Shown one piece after another: positions 1 through 6,795 of a stretch of DNA of 51,253 nucleotides. The stretch is from Paraburkholderia madseniana. GTDB lineage: Bacteria > Pseudomonadota > Gammaproteobacteria > Burkholderiales > Burkholderiaceae. Below the pieces are notes generated by a model, which worked only from the letters and a program-made list of their open reading frames with translations, made no database searches and had not been told where the DNA came from. The position numbers and the translations under genes are program-made. Where the stretch lies: positions 1-51,253 of the forward strand of contig NZ_VOSW01000068.1 in the NCBI RefSeq assembly GCF_009690905.1, in the 5' to 3' direction. Each line of letters begins with the position of its first letter. The first letter of the stretch is position 1.

Positions 1-30
1 GCGTGAGCGCCTCAAGTCGCTGCCCAATGA

Positions 31-66
31 AAAACGACCCGGCCGCGCATGCGACCGGGTCGTCAA
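31..66 (-). terminator. Intrinsic terminator after the pentapeptide-repeat gene
   Basis: Nine-base perfect arms ACGACCCGG (34-42) and CCGGGTCGT (55-63) enclose a 12-base loop. Read on the minus strand the stem is followed by TTTTCATT, which suits a rho-independent terminator for the minus-strand gene ending at 125. There is no T run on the plus side, so it appears one-directional. Confidence 0.75.
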
Positions 67-124
67 ATCTCGACCTCACCGTTATACCGTTCGTTTCTTG
101 AAGAAGGATCTTAACTGAACGGCA

Positions 125-520
125 TTAGCCCGTCAGCTTGCAACTGTGAAACGACGCCGAGGCAAGCTTGGCGCGCCGCCAGCTCGTGTTGTTCAGATCG
201 CTCGATTGGAACGCCGCATCGACCAGATCGGCCGACGCGAAATCCGCCTGGCGGCCGCGGCAACGAACCCAGCGCGTGTGCGACAGCGCCGCGCCAAAAA
301 ATGACGTCTCGACGATCGTGCAGCGATGAAACTCAGCGCCGCGCAAGTCGAGTCGCGACAGATCGGCGCCTTCGAAATCGCAATCGGTGAAATGGAGCGG
401 CTCTCTATTGCCCGCCATGCTCGTGCCAATGAGGCGCTCCACATCGGTGCGCGTGAGTGTGGCGTCGGCCACCACATGAGCTTGCGCGCCCGCAGCGCGC
501 GCCGTTGAATCCAGTGACAT
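125..520 (-). CDS. Short pentapeptide-repeat protein, possibly truncated
   Basis: 131 residues. From about residue 43 the sequence falls into consecutive five-residue units with F or L leading most of them (FTDCD, FEGAD, LSRLD, LRGAE and so on). I count about 17 units, roughly four turns of a right-handed quadrilateral beta-helix. The protein stops after three residues of the next unit (LTG), whereas helices of this family usually end with capping residues, so it may be shortened. A strong terminator follows about 60 bases downstream. There is no signal peptide, so it is presumably cytosolic. Family members include Qnr and MfpA gyrase-protecting proteins, but nothing here proves that role. 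Its neighbour DUF2288 is transcribed in the opposite direction. Confidence 0.75.
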   Translation of the reverse strand: MSLDSTARAAGAQAHVVADATLTRTDVERLIGTSMAGNREPLHFTDCDFEGADLSRLDLRGAEFHRCTIVETSFFGAALSHTRWVRCRGRQADFASADLVDAAFQSSDLNNTSWRRAKLASASFHSCKLTG

Positions 521-631
521 GAAGGTTCAGAATGAATTTTGCCGAAAGACCCTAAGCGTACCGGAACGCGCGCCGCCCTGGCGATCCGCGCCGATGGTTT
601 ATAGTAACGGCCCCGTCAGAACCCGCTTACG

Positions 632-940
632 ATGACTTCCAACGACGCCACTCATAGCCCGCTGTACGCCAAACTGCTCGCCGAAACCGCCAAAATCGGC
701 TGGACCGAACTCGAACGCTTTTTCGCGCGCGGCATGCTGCTGCGCGTCGCACGCGACATCGATCTGGTGAGCGTCGCCGAAGCCATCGCCAGCGACGACA
801 CCACGCAGGTCACGCAATGGCTGTCTTCCGGCCTCGTCGAACGCGTGCAGGCGGAAACCGCCGCCGATTTCGCCGCGCGCGATCCCGATCTGTGGGCAGT
901 GGTCGTCTCGCCATGGGTGTGCGTGCAGGAACGTAATTGA
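632..940 (+). CDS. DUF2288 family protein
   Basis: 102 residues, matching the compact DUF2288 family. The characteristic N-terminal block SPLYAKLLAETAKIGW is followed by a WTELERFFARG helix and a central stretch of acidic and hydrophobic residues. No signal peptide or membrane segment is visible, so a small cytosolic helical protein is expected. The function of the family is unknown to me. The stop codon overlaps the TTG start of the MATE exporter gene in a TTGA arrangement (937-940), so the two are almost certainly translationally coupled and co-transcribed. Confidence 0.85.
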   Translation: MTSNDATHSPLYAKLLAETAKIGWTELERFFARGMLLRVARDIDLVSVAEAIASDDTTQVTQWLSSGLVERVQAETAADFAARDPDLWAVVVSPWVCVQERN

Positions 941-2325
941 GCGACCCCGCGCACGTCCCGAAGGAAGTCCCCCTGGGGAACGGCGCGAGCGCGACGGCCC
1001 CCGCCGTCCCGGTGCGCTGGCATCGCCGGGTGCTGACGCTGGCGTTTCCAATCGTCCTCGCCAATCTCACCCAGCCGATTCTCGGAGCAGTCGACACTGC
1101 CGTCGCCGGCCATCTGGATGGCGCGTCCTATCTCGGCGGCGTCGCGCTCGGCGGCCTGTTCTTCAACTTCGTGTTCTGGGGCTTCGGCTTCCTGCGCATG
1201 GGCACCACGGGCCTCGTCGCGCAAGCGCACGGCGCGGGGGATCACGCCGAGTTGCGCAACAACGTCGTACGCGCGTTGTTGCTGGCGGCGGCGATCGGCG
1301 CCGCGGTGCTTCTGTTGCAAGTGCCACTGATCGATTACGCATTACGCATGATCGGCGGCAGCGACGCGGTGCAGCGCCACGCGCAGATCTACTGCCACGC
1401 GCGCATCTGGGCCGCGCCGCTCGCGCTCGGCAACTACGTGGTGCTCGGCTGGCTGCTTGGTACGCAGCAGGTTCGGCTCGCGCTGCTGTCGCAAGTGTTC
1501 ATCAACAGCGTGAACATCGCGGCGGTGCTGTTGTACGTGTACGTATTCGATTGGGGCGTGGCCGGCATCGGCGCGGCCACGGCCACCGCCGACGCGCTCG
1601 GCTTCGTGCTCGGCGCCGCGTTGTTGTGGCACGGCCGGCCGCGCGGTTTGCCTGCGCTAAACCGCGCCTCCCTCTTCGACGCTCCAGCCCTCAAGCGCCT
1701 GGTGGTACTGAATCGCGATATCTTCGTACGCACGCTCTGTCTGCTGTCGTCGTTCGGCTGGTTCGCGCATCTCGGCGCGAAGCAAGGTGACGCCACGCTT
1801 GCCGCCAACGCGCTGCTGCTCAATTTTCAGACCTTCATGGCTTATGGACTCGACGGCTTCGGTCACGCGGCCGAAGCGCTGGTCGGCGCTGCGATCGGCG
1901 CGCGCGACCGGCACGCTTTCGCGCAGGCCATCAAGGTGACCGCGCTATGGTCCGCGCTCGGTGCGCTGGGCTTCTCGCTGGTGTACTGGGGCGCGGGCTC
2001 ATGGATCATCGAAGGTCTGACCAATCAGGCCGTCGTGCGCGCCACGGCCGAGACTTATCTGCCATGGGCCGCGCTCTTACCGGTGATCTCAGTGTGGGGC
2101 TTTCTGCTCGACGGCGTGTTCATCGGCGCCACTCGCACGCATGAACTGATGACGTCGATGGTGGTCTCGTTCGCGGTGTTCGTGGCGGCCTCGTGGGCCT
2201 TGCTGGCGCTGTATGGCAATCACGGTTTGTGGGCCGCGATGCTGATCTTCATGGCCGCGCGCGGCGTCACGCTCGCGCGCTTTTTGCCAGGTGTCGTGCG
2301 AGGCATGGCGGTGGCAGCGGTCTGA
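937..2325 (+). CDS. dinF: MATE family efflux transporter, DinF type
   Basis: 462 residues with about twelve hydrophobic segments beginning near residue 30, the usual MATE topology of two six-helix halves. The first helix reads PIVLANLTQPILGAVDTAVA and is followed by AGHLDGASYLGGVALGG, very close to E. coli DinF, as is the FLRMGTTGLVAQAHG block. MATE proteins are inner-membrane cation-coupled antiporters of organic cations and oxidised or toxic compounds; the DinF substrate is not settled. The start is the TTG at 937, which overlaps the DUF2288 stop. No better in-frame ATG exists before the first helix. No LexA box is evident nearby, so SOS control is not supported here. Confidence 0.85.
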   Translation: MSDPAHVPKEVPLGNGASATAPAVPVRWHRRVLTLAFPIVLANLTQPILGAVDTAVAGHLDGASYLGGVALGGLFFNFVFWGFGFLRMGTTGLVAQAHGAGDHAELRNNVVRALLLAAAIGAAVLLLQVPLIDYALRMIGGSDAVQRHAQIYCHARIWAAPLALGNYVVLGWLLGTQQVRLALLSQVFINSVNIAAVLLYVYVFDWGVAGIGAATATADALGFVLGAALLWHGRPRGLPALNRASLFDAPALKRLVVLNRDIFVRTLCLLSSFGWFAHLGAKQGDATLAANALLLNFQTFMAYGLDGFGHAAEALVGAAIGARDRHAFAQAIKVTALWSALGALGFSLVYWGAGSWIIEGLTNQAVVRATAETYLPWAALLPVISVWGFLLDGVFIGATRTHELMTSMVVSFAVFVAASWALLALYGNHGLWAAMLIFMAARGVTLARFLPGVVRGMAVAAV

Positions 2326-2490
2326 ACGACAACGCCGCACACGGTTACGGCTTGAAACAAGCGCACACATATCACGCGTGCACCTCGCCCTAGAATAACT
2401 GCAGCCCGCGCTGTCCGCGCGAATAGTCTGCGCGGGTCAGAAGCGCCGGCGTGCCCGCGCCGGTGCTTCGCTTTCGTTCCCGGCAAACGC

Positions 2491-2652
2491 TCAGGGCGCG
2501 GGCGCCATGACGGGCGGACGGTCGTCGGTAGGCACGCCGTGGTAGTCGACGGGATCTTTCGGCGGCGGGCCGCCATGGTGGCCGGAAGGATCGTTGGCAC
2601 AGCCGGCGAGCCCGGCAGCCAGCATCAAGACAATCAACAAAACGCGGTTCAT
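2491..2652 (-). CDS. Small predicted lipoprotein
   Basis: 53 residues from the ATG at 2652. Residues 1-16 form a short signal sequence (MNRVLLIVLMLAAGLAG) ending in a clear lipobox LAGC, so Cys17 would be lipidated after signal peptidase II cleavage. The mature part is only about 37 residues, rich in Pro, Gly, Asp and His (SGHHGGPPPKDPVDYHG), with no recognisable domain. An upstream in-frame start at 2709 would place the signal sequence internally and is less likely. The gene stands alone between the MATE exporter (plus) and a small membrane protein (plus). The function is unknown; short proline-rich lipoproteins of this kind are common in Burkholderia. Confidence 0.7.
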   Translation of the reverse strand: MNRVLLIVLMLAAGLAGCANDPSGHHGGPPPKDPVDYHGVPTDDRPPVMAPAP

Positions 2653-2816
2653 AGACTCTCGAAACAGAATGACAATAACGGCAACGAAGCGCCGAGAGTC
2701 TACCTGCAATTCGCATTCGACGATGTCGCGGCAGGCCGCGTCCCCATGCCACCCCCTGCCATTTTGTTACGCGTGTCCTACTATAGAGGCACGGCTGCGT
2801 GTCATAGGAGACTGCC

Positions 2817-2990
2817 ATGGACGCTGAATCGATCGCAGGTCTGATCGGACTTGCAATAGGCCTGCTCGTGCTGCTCGCCCTGTCGATTTTCGAATCGAGA
2901 ACCTACCGGCGCGAACACGACGGCGAAGGCATGCTGCATCACTGGATCACGCACCAGCACATGCCGCACTGGATGCGTCGCCGGCATTGA
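2817..2990 (+). CDS. 57-residue single-pass membrane protein
   Basis: Too short for many gene finders but well formed. ATG at 2817 is preceded by AGGAG at 2806-2810 with six bases of spacing. Residues 5-24 form one transmembrane helix (SIAGLIGLAIGLLVLLALSI). It is followed by a charged segment (ESRTYRREHDGEG) and a His/Met/Trp-rich tail containing HHWITHQHMPHWMRRRH. The end is the TGA at 2988-2990, just before the tRNA-Pro promoter. The function is unknown. The His and Met density of the tail could bind a metal, but this is only a composition-based guess. Confidence 0.7.
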   Translation: MDAESIAGLIGLAIGLLVLLALSIFESRTYRREHDGEGMLHHWITHQHMPHWMRRRH

Positions 2991-3044
2991 GCGGACAAAC
3001 GGCGCGGCGCACTGCACCTTTTTTCATCCCGACGCAATTCGTGA

Positions 3045-3074
3045 TTGACTCTGGCACCCAATGCCACGTAGAAT
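3045..3074 (+). promoter_or_regulatory. Sigma-70 promoter of tRNA-Pro
   Basis: TTGACT (3045-3050), an 18-base spacer and TAGAAT (3069-3074), ending 11 bases before the mature tRNA-Pro 5' end. Near-consensus hexamers directly before a stable RNA gene make this a confident call. Confidence 0.75.
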
Positions 3075-3085
3075 CTCGGATTCGT

Positions 3086-3162
3086 CGGAGCGTAGCGCAG
3101 CCTGGTAGCGCATCTGATTTGGGATCAGAGGGTCGAAGGTTCGAATCCTTTCGCTCCGACCA
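3086..3162 (+). tRNA. tRNA-Pro (anticodon TGG)
   Basis: 77 bases including an encoded CCA. The acceptor stem CGGAGCG pairs perfectly with CGCTCCG. The anticodon arm is CTGAT-TTGGGAT-CAG with TGG in the loop, and the T arm carries GGTTCGAATCC. A terminator follows at 3177-3209, so it is a single-gene transcript. Confidence 0.97.
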
Positions 3163-3176
3163 CGAAAAGCAATACG

Positions 3177-3209
3177 AAACCCGCGTAGCCTTCGGCTTCG
3201 CGGGTTTTT
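3177..3209 (+). terminator. Intrinsic terminator of tRNA-Pro
   Basis: AAACCCGCG pairs with CGCGGGTTT around a loop containing TAGCCTTCGGCT, followed by a run of T residues (3205-3209) and further T-rich sequence. It lies 15 bases after the tRNA CCA end. Confidence 0.85.
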
Positions 3210-3343
3210 GCTTTTTGGGCGCCAGGGGCTGATGGGAACATTCGGCACGCGCCACCGCCTTGCGTCCTCACGAGCTCGCATGCGACAGTGATTGAAAACC
3301 CGGCGCTGTTATCTACGCCGCAACCAGAGTCAAGGAGACACGC

Positions 3344-3802
3344 ATGAATCTGATCCTCTGGCGTCACGCCGAAGCCGAAGATTTCGCCGCGAGCGATCTC
3401 GCCCGTGCGCTCACCACACGGGGCCGCAAACAGGCGCAAAACGTCGCCAAGTGGCTGCGCACTCGTCTGCCCGAGGACGCAGTGGTCCTCGCGAGTCCTG
3501 CGGTGCGCACCATCCAGACCGCGGAAGCCTTGAGCGACCAGTATCGCGTGGTGCGCGAACTCGCGCCTAACGCCAGTGCGGACGATGTGCTCGAGGCCGC
3601 AGGCTGGCCAAAAGGGATCGCACCCACTGTCGTGATCGTCGGCCATCAACCAACCCTCGGCCACGTTGCGGCGCGTTTGCTCGGCAATAGCGGAGCGAGT
3701 TGGCCGCTGAAGAAAGCCGGCTTGTGGTGGATCGAGAGCCGTGAGCGCGACGGCGACGACCAAGCCGTGCTGCGCGCGGCGATGAGTCCCGATCTGATCT
3801 GA
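3344..3802 (+). CDS. sixA: SixA-type histidine phosphatase
   Basis: 152 residues, the usual length of SixA-like members of the histidine phosphatase (phosphoglycerate mutase) superfamily. The catalytic RHG-like motif is WRHAEAED with His8, the phospho-acceptor. Supporting residues are Arg55 in SPAVRTIQTA and the second catalytic His101 in IVGHQPTLGH. In E. coli SixA dephosphorylates phosphohistidine, acting on the nitrogen phosphotransferase protein NPr; the substrate here is inferred only. ATG at 3344 is preceded by an excellent AAGGAGA ribosome site. It lies about 240 bases before the acyltransferase gene on the same strand and may be co-transcribed. No signal peptide is present. Confidence 0.85.
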   Translation: MNLILWRHAEAEDFAASDLARALTTRGRKQAQNVAKWLRTRLPEDAVVLASPAVRTIQTAEALSDQYRVVRELAPNASADDVLEAAGWPKGIAPTVVIVGHQPTLGHVAARLLGNSGASWPLKKAGLWWIESRERDGDDQAVLRAAMSPDLI

Positions 3803-4039
3803 GCTGAACTGAACCGATCAGGTCACGCGGCCTGGTACTCAAAGAGGCGCAGTTGCGCCCGCCAGTCCCAACGGTCGCGCAGAAACAACACATGACCCGC
3901 CCGGACCACGACATTACAAGCCGCGCGCACGCAGCTTACGGGCAGTCATCCAATCGTCACAGCTTTGCCATGCGAGCGTCACCAGGCGTTACTACATTGG
4001 CGAAAAAAGAAATCTCCCTTTTTTCGACCAGGACGCCAC

Positions 4040-4852
4040 ATGCGAGAACTGCCGACGCCCACCCTGCCCCTGGCTTCGATCTTCGAAACGCGCCGCCTGC
4101 CGCGCGCCGAAGAGACAGTCACCGCCCAGCATCGCCTGCAAGTGACGTGGGCACGCACCGACGAGCAACTGCGCGAGGCCCAGCGTCTGCGCTACCGTGT
4201 ATTCGCCGATGAAATGGGCGCCCGTCTGACGGGTCCGGCCGGCCTCGACGTCGATGCGTTCGATTCATACTGCGATCACCTGCTGGTGCGCGATCTCGAC
4301 ACGCTGAAGGTGGTGGGCACCTATCGCGCGCTGCCGCCGCATCAGGCCGCCCGTATCGGACGCCTGTATGCCGAAAGCGAATTCGACGTGTCACGTCTCA
4401 CGCACCTGCGCGCGAAGATGGTCGAAGTGGGCCGCTCATGCGTGCACCCCGACTATCGCAGCGGCTCGGTGATCATGTCGTTGTGGGCAGGGCTCGCCGC
4501 GTACATGAAGCACAACGGCTACGAGACGATGCTCGGCTGCGCGAGTGTCGCGATGGTCGACGGTGGCCACTACGCAGCGAATCTTTACTGCTCGCTGCGC
4601 GACAACGCGATGACGGCGCCGGAATATCGCGCGTTCCCGCACACGCCGCTGCCGGTGGAAGAATTGCAAACCGGCGCCGACGTCGCACCGCCGCCGCTGG
4701 TGAAGGGCTATCTGCGCCTCGGTGCGAAGATTTGCGGCGCACCGGCCTGGGATCCCGACTTCAACACCGCCGACTTTCTGACGCTGTTGCGCCTGACGGA
4801 TATCAACGCGCGTTACGCGCGGCACTTCCTCGGCGACGCATCGCCACGCTGA
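4040..4852 (+). CDS. olsB: GNAT-fold acyltransferase, OlsB-like (ornithine lipid synthesis)
   Basis: 270 residues from the ATG at 4040, which follows a CCAGGA ribosome site. A longer in-frame start at 3965 adds a stretch without coding character. The sequence matches the long-chain N-acyltransferases related to OlsB, which transfer a 3-hydroxyacyl chain from acyl-ACP to ornithine to make lyso-ornithine lipid. Visible blocks are AQRLRYRVFADEMGARL near residues 53-69, a core VGTYRALPP strand, and EVGRSCVHPDYRSGSVI, the acyl-donor region typical of the family. The O-acyltransferase OlsA, which completes the lipid, is not adjacent. Ornithine lipids replace phospholipids under phosphate limitation, so a position beside ppx/ppk1 and the Pho operon is suggestive, although no PHO box was seen in front of this gene. 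Confidence 0.78.
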   Translation: MRELPTPTLPLASIFETRRLPRAEETVTAQHRLQVTWARTDEQLREAQRLRYRVFADEMGARLTGPAGLDVDAFDSYCDHLLVRDLDTLKVVGTYRALPPHQAARIGRLYAESEFDVSRLTHLRAKMVEVGRSCVHPDYRSGSVIMSLWAGLAAYMKHNGYETMLGCASVAMVDGGHYAANLYCSLRDNAMTAPEYRAFPHTPLPVEELQTGADVAPPPLVKGYLRLGAKICGAPAWDPDFNTADFLTLLRLTDINARYARHFLGDASPR

Positions 4853-4916
4853 GCGGCACACGCGAACCGCCCGGCATATTCAGCCGGCGGCTGAGCGACT
4901 GAAAACTGAAGCGCAT

Positions 4917-4948
4917 AAAAAAAGCCCAGCTAATCCGCCGGGCTTTTT
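4917..4948. terminator. Bidirectional terminator between olsB and ppx
   Basis: AAAAAGCCC (ending 4927) and GGGCTTTTT (4940-4948) form a stem flanked by A and T runs on both strands. It lies between the convergent olsB and ppx genes and would serve both. Confidence 0.75.
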
Positions 4949-4967
4949 CATTTACCGCGCATGATTC

Positions 4968-6479
4968 TCAATCGTCCGTGTAAACCACGCGATAGGGAAT
5001 GCCAACCTTCTCCCACTCTGCGGCTTCCTGGATCAGACTGTAATCCGTCAGCGGATTGTTAGCCACCCACTCATTCGGCAAACGCACTTCGTAACCGCCA
5101 TTGACCTGCGCAACCGCGATCCCCGGCAAGCCGACATCCGCACGCCGGCGGCACAGCAGCGCCGCGAGCCGCAGACAGAACAGCAGCGGCCATTCCACTT
5201 CGCGCGTTTGCGACAGCTTGCCGAGTTTCCCCGCGTGGCCGAGCACCAGCGCAGCGAGCCGCGCCTGGTCGGTGCGCGAAAAACCCGGCATGTCGGCATT
5301 GCTGGCGATATAGGCGGAATGCTTGTGATAGGCGCTGTGCGAAATCGACAGTCCGATTTCGTGCAAGGCCGCAGCCCAGCCGAGGAACATGCGATTCTCG
5401 GCGCGGCGCTCTTCGTCCGGTTCGGCAAACTGCTCGTAAAAGCGCACCGCGAGTTCACCGATACGCCCGGCCTGCGCGCGGTCCACACCGTAACGGCGCA
5501 TGAAGCCTTCCACCGTCACCGTGCGCATGTCCTCGTGCTGCGAACGGCCCAGCAGGTCGTACAGCACACCGAGGCGCAGCGCGCCGTCTGTCGTATCGAC
5601 GTAATCGACGCCGAGTTCGTCGAACACCGCGATCATGATCGACAGGCCGCCGGCCAGCACCGGAATGCGATCGCCCTTCAACGCGACCAGCTTCAGACGA
5701 TTGACGTTTTCCGCCTTGATCAGCGCGCGCTTGAGGCGCTCCAGCCCACCGCGCGAGATGCCGTGCGTGACGCCCGGATCGTTGAAGCCATTGGCCTCGA
5801 CCAGTTCGGCGAGCGCCCGCGCGGTGCCGGACGAGCCGATCGCCTGTTCCCAGCCGGTTTTCTTGTATTCGGCAGAAATGATCTGAATTTCACGGCTCGC
5901 GGCAAGTTCGGCCTGGCGCATCGTGTATTCGTCGACATTGCCCGCCGGGAAGAATGCGCGGCTATGACTCACGCAGCCGATATACAGGCTCTCCATCTTG
6001 ATCGGCGTGTAGTGCGAGCCGATGATGAATTCCGTCGAGCCGCCTCCGATATCCACCACGAGACGCTTGCCCGCGCTTGCGGGCACAGAGTGTGCAGCGC
6101 CTGCATAAATCAGGCGCGCTTCTTCACGCCCGGCGATCACTTCGATCGGAAAACCGAGCGCGGCTTGCGCCTCGCCGAGAAACTCGCCCGCGTTCTTGGC
6201 GATGCGCAACGTATTGGTGGCGACGGCGCGAACGTGATCGGGATGAAAGTCGCGCAGCCGCTCGCCGAAGCGCTTAAGCGCGTCCCAGCCGCGCACTTGC
6301 GAGGCGCGGTCGAGCATCTTGTCGCGCGACAGACCGGCGGCAAGACGCACCGGTTCGCGCAACGCATCGACCTGATAGATCTGGCTGCCCGCATCGGTTT
6401 CCTCGACCCGGCCTACGATCAGCCGGAAGCTGTTCGAGCCGAGGTCGACGGCAGCGAGGAGTTGTGGAGTAGTGACCAT
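4968..6479 (-). CDS. ppx: Exopolyphosphatase (Ppx/GppA family)
   Basis: 503 residues from the ATG at 6479, close to the 513 of E. coli PPX. It releases orthophosphate from the ends of long polyphosphate chains, and family members can also hydrolyse pppGpp. The N-terminal actin-like fold shows the phosphate-1 motif AAVDLGSNSFRLIVGR near residues 9-24 and the phosphate-2 motif VVDIGGGSTEFIIG. A second glycine motif is IGSSGTARAL. The C-terminal half is HD-like with HEIGLSISHSAYHKHSAYI. The frame stays open upstream to 6593 (MASLNS), but the added 38 residues are low-complexity and the alignment with family starts favours 6479. It is divergent from ppk1, so polyphosphate synthesis and breakdown are paired at one locus. 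Confidence 0.9.
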   Translation of the reverse strand: MVTTPQLLAAVDLGSNSFRLIVGRVEETDAGSQIYQVDALREPVRLAAGLSRDKMLDRASQVRGWDALKRFGERLRDFHPDHVRAVATNTLRIAKNAGEFLGEAQAALGFPIEVIAGREEARLIYAGAAHSVPASAGKRLVVDIGGGSTEFIIGSHYTPIKMESLYIGCVSHSRAFFPAGNVDEYTMRQAELAASREIQIISAEYKKTGWEQAIGSSGTARALAELVEANGFNDPGVTHGISRGGLERLKRALIKAENVNRLKLVALKGDRIPVLAGGLSIMIAVFDELGVDYVDTTDGALRLGVLYDLLGRSQHEDMRTVTVEGFMRRYGVDRAQAGRIGELAVRFYEQFAEPDEERRAENRMFLGWAAALHEIGLSISHSAYHKHSAYIASNADMPGFSRTDQARLAALVLGHAGKLGKLSQTREVEWPLLFCLRLAALLCRRRADVGLPGIAVAQVNGGYEVRLPNEWVANNPLTDYSLIQEAAEWEKVGIPYRVVYTDD

Positions 6480-6714
6480 CGAGTAAGCGGACTCCATGCG
6501 CGCGAGCGCGGCGGCGGTAGATGCGAAAGGTGCCGGATGCCCACCGGATGCCTTGGGCGCCTTGTGGCCGGCCGCGCTGTTCAAAGACGCCATTCTAAGC
6601 GTACCGGACCTCACGATGTCGCCTCGCAGTAATGGGGGTGCCCTATGGTCCCACATGCACTGCGTCATAATTACGACACGCAATGAATACGGCGTAGAAT
6701 TTATAACTTCGAGA

Positions 6715-6743
6715 ATGTCATAACAACGTCATCATACTGTGAG
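6715..6743 (+). promoter_or_regulatory. PHO box upstream of ppk1
   Basis: Three related units at 11-base steps: TGTCAT (6716-6721), CGTCAT (6727-6732) and TGTGAG (6738-6743). This is the period of PhoB half-sites, seven-base repeats separated by four A/T-rich bases. It lies about 50 bases before the ppk1 ATG and overlaps an upstream GTG (6739) that could be mistaken for the gene start. Confidence 0.65.
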
Positions 6744-6795
6744 AATTTCCGAGCGTCTTTTCGTCTCCCCTCCTGACATTCCATTCTCGCTGCCG

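Noticed and set aside
552..566. CTAAGCGTACCGGA found at about 552 and again near 6595
   Set aside because: Several 14-base repeats are expected by chance in 51 kb on both strands, and neither copy sits in a recognisable element.
5208..6632. 474-codon plus-strand open frame
   Set aside because: Antisense to ppx and without ribosome site or domain features.
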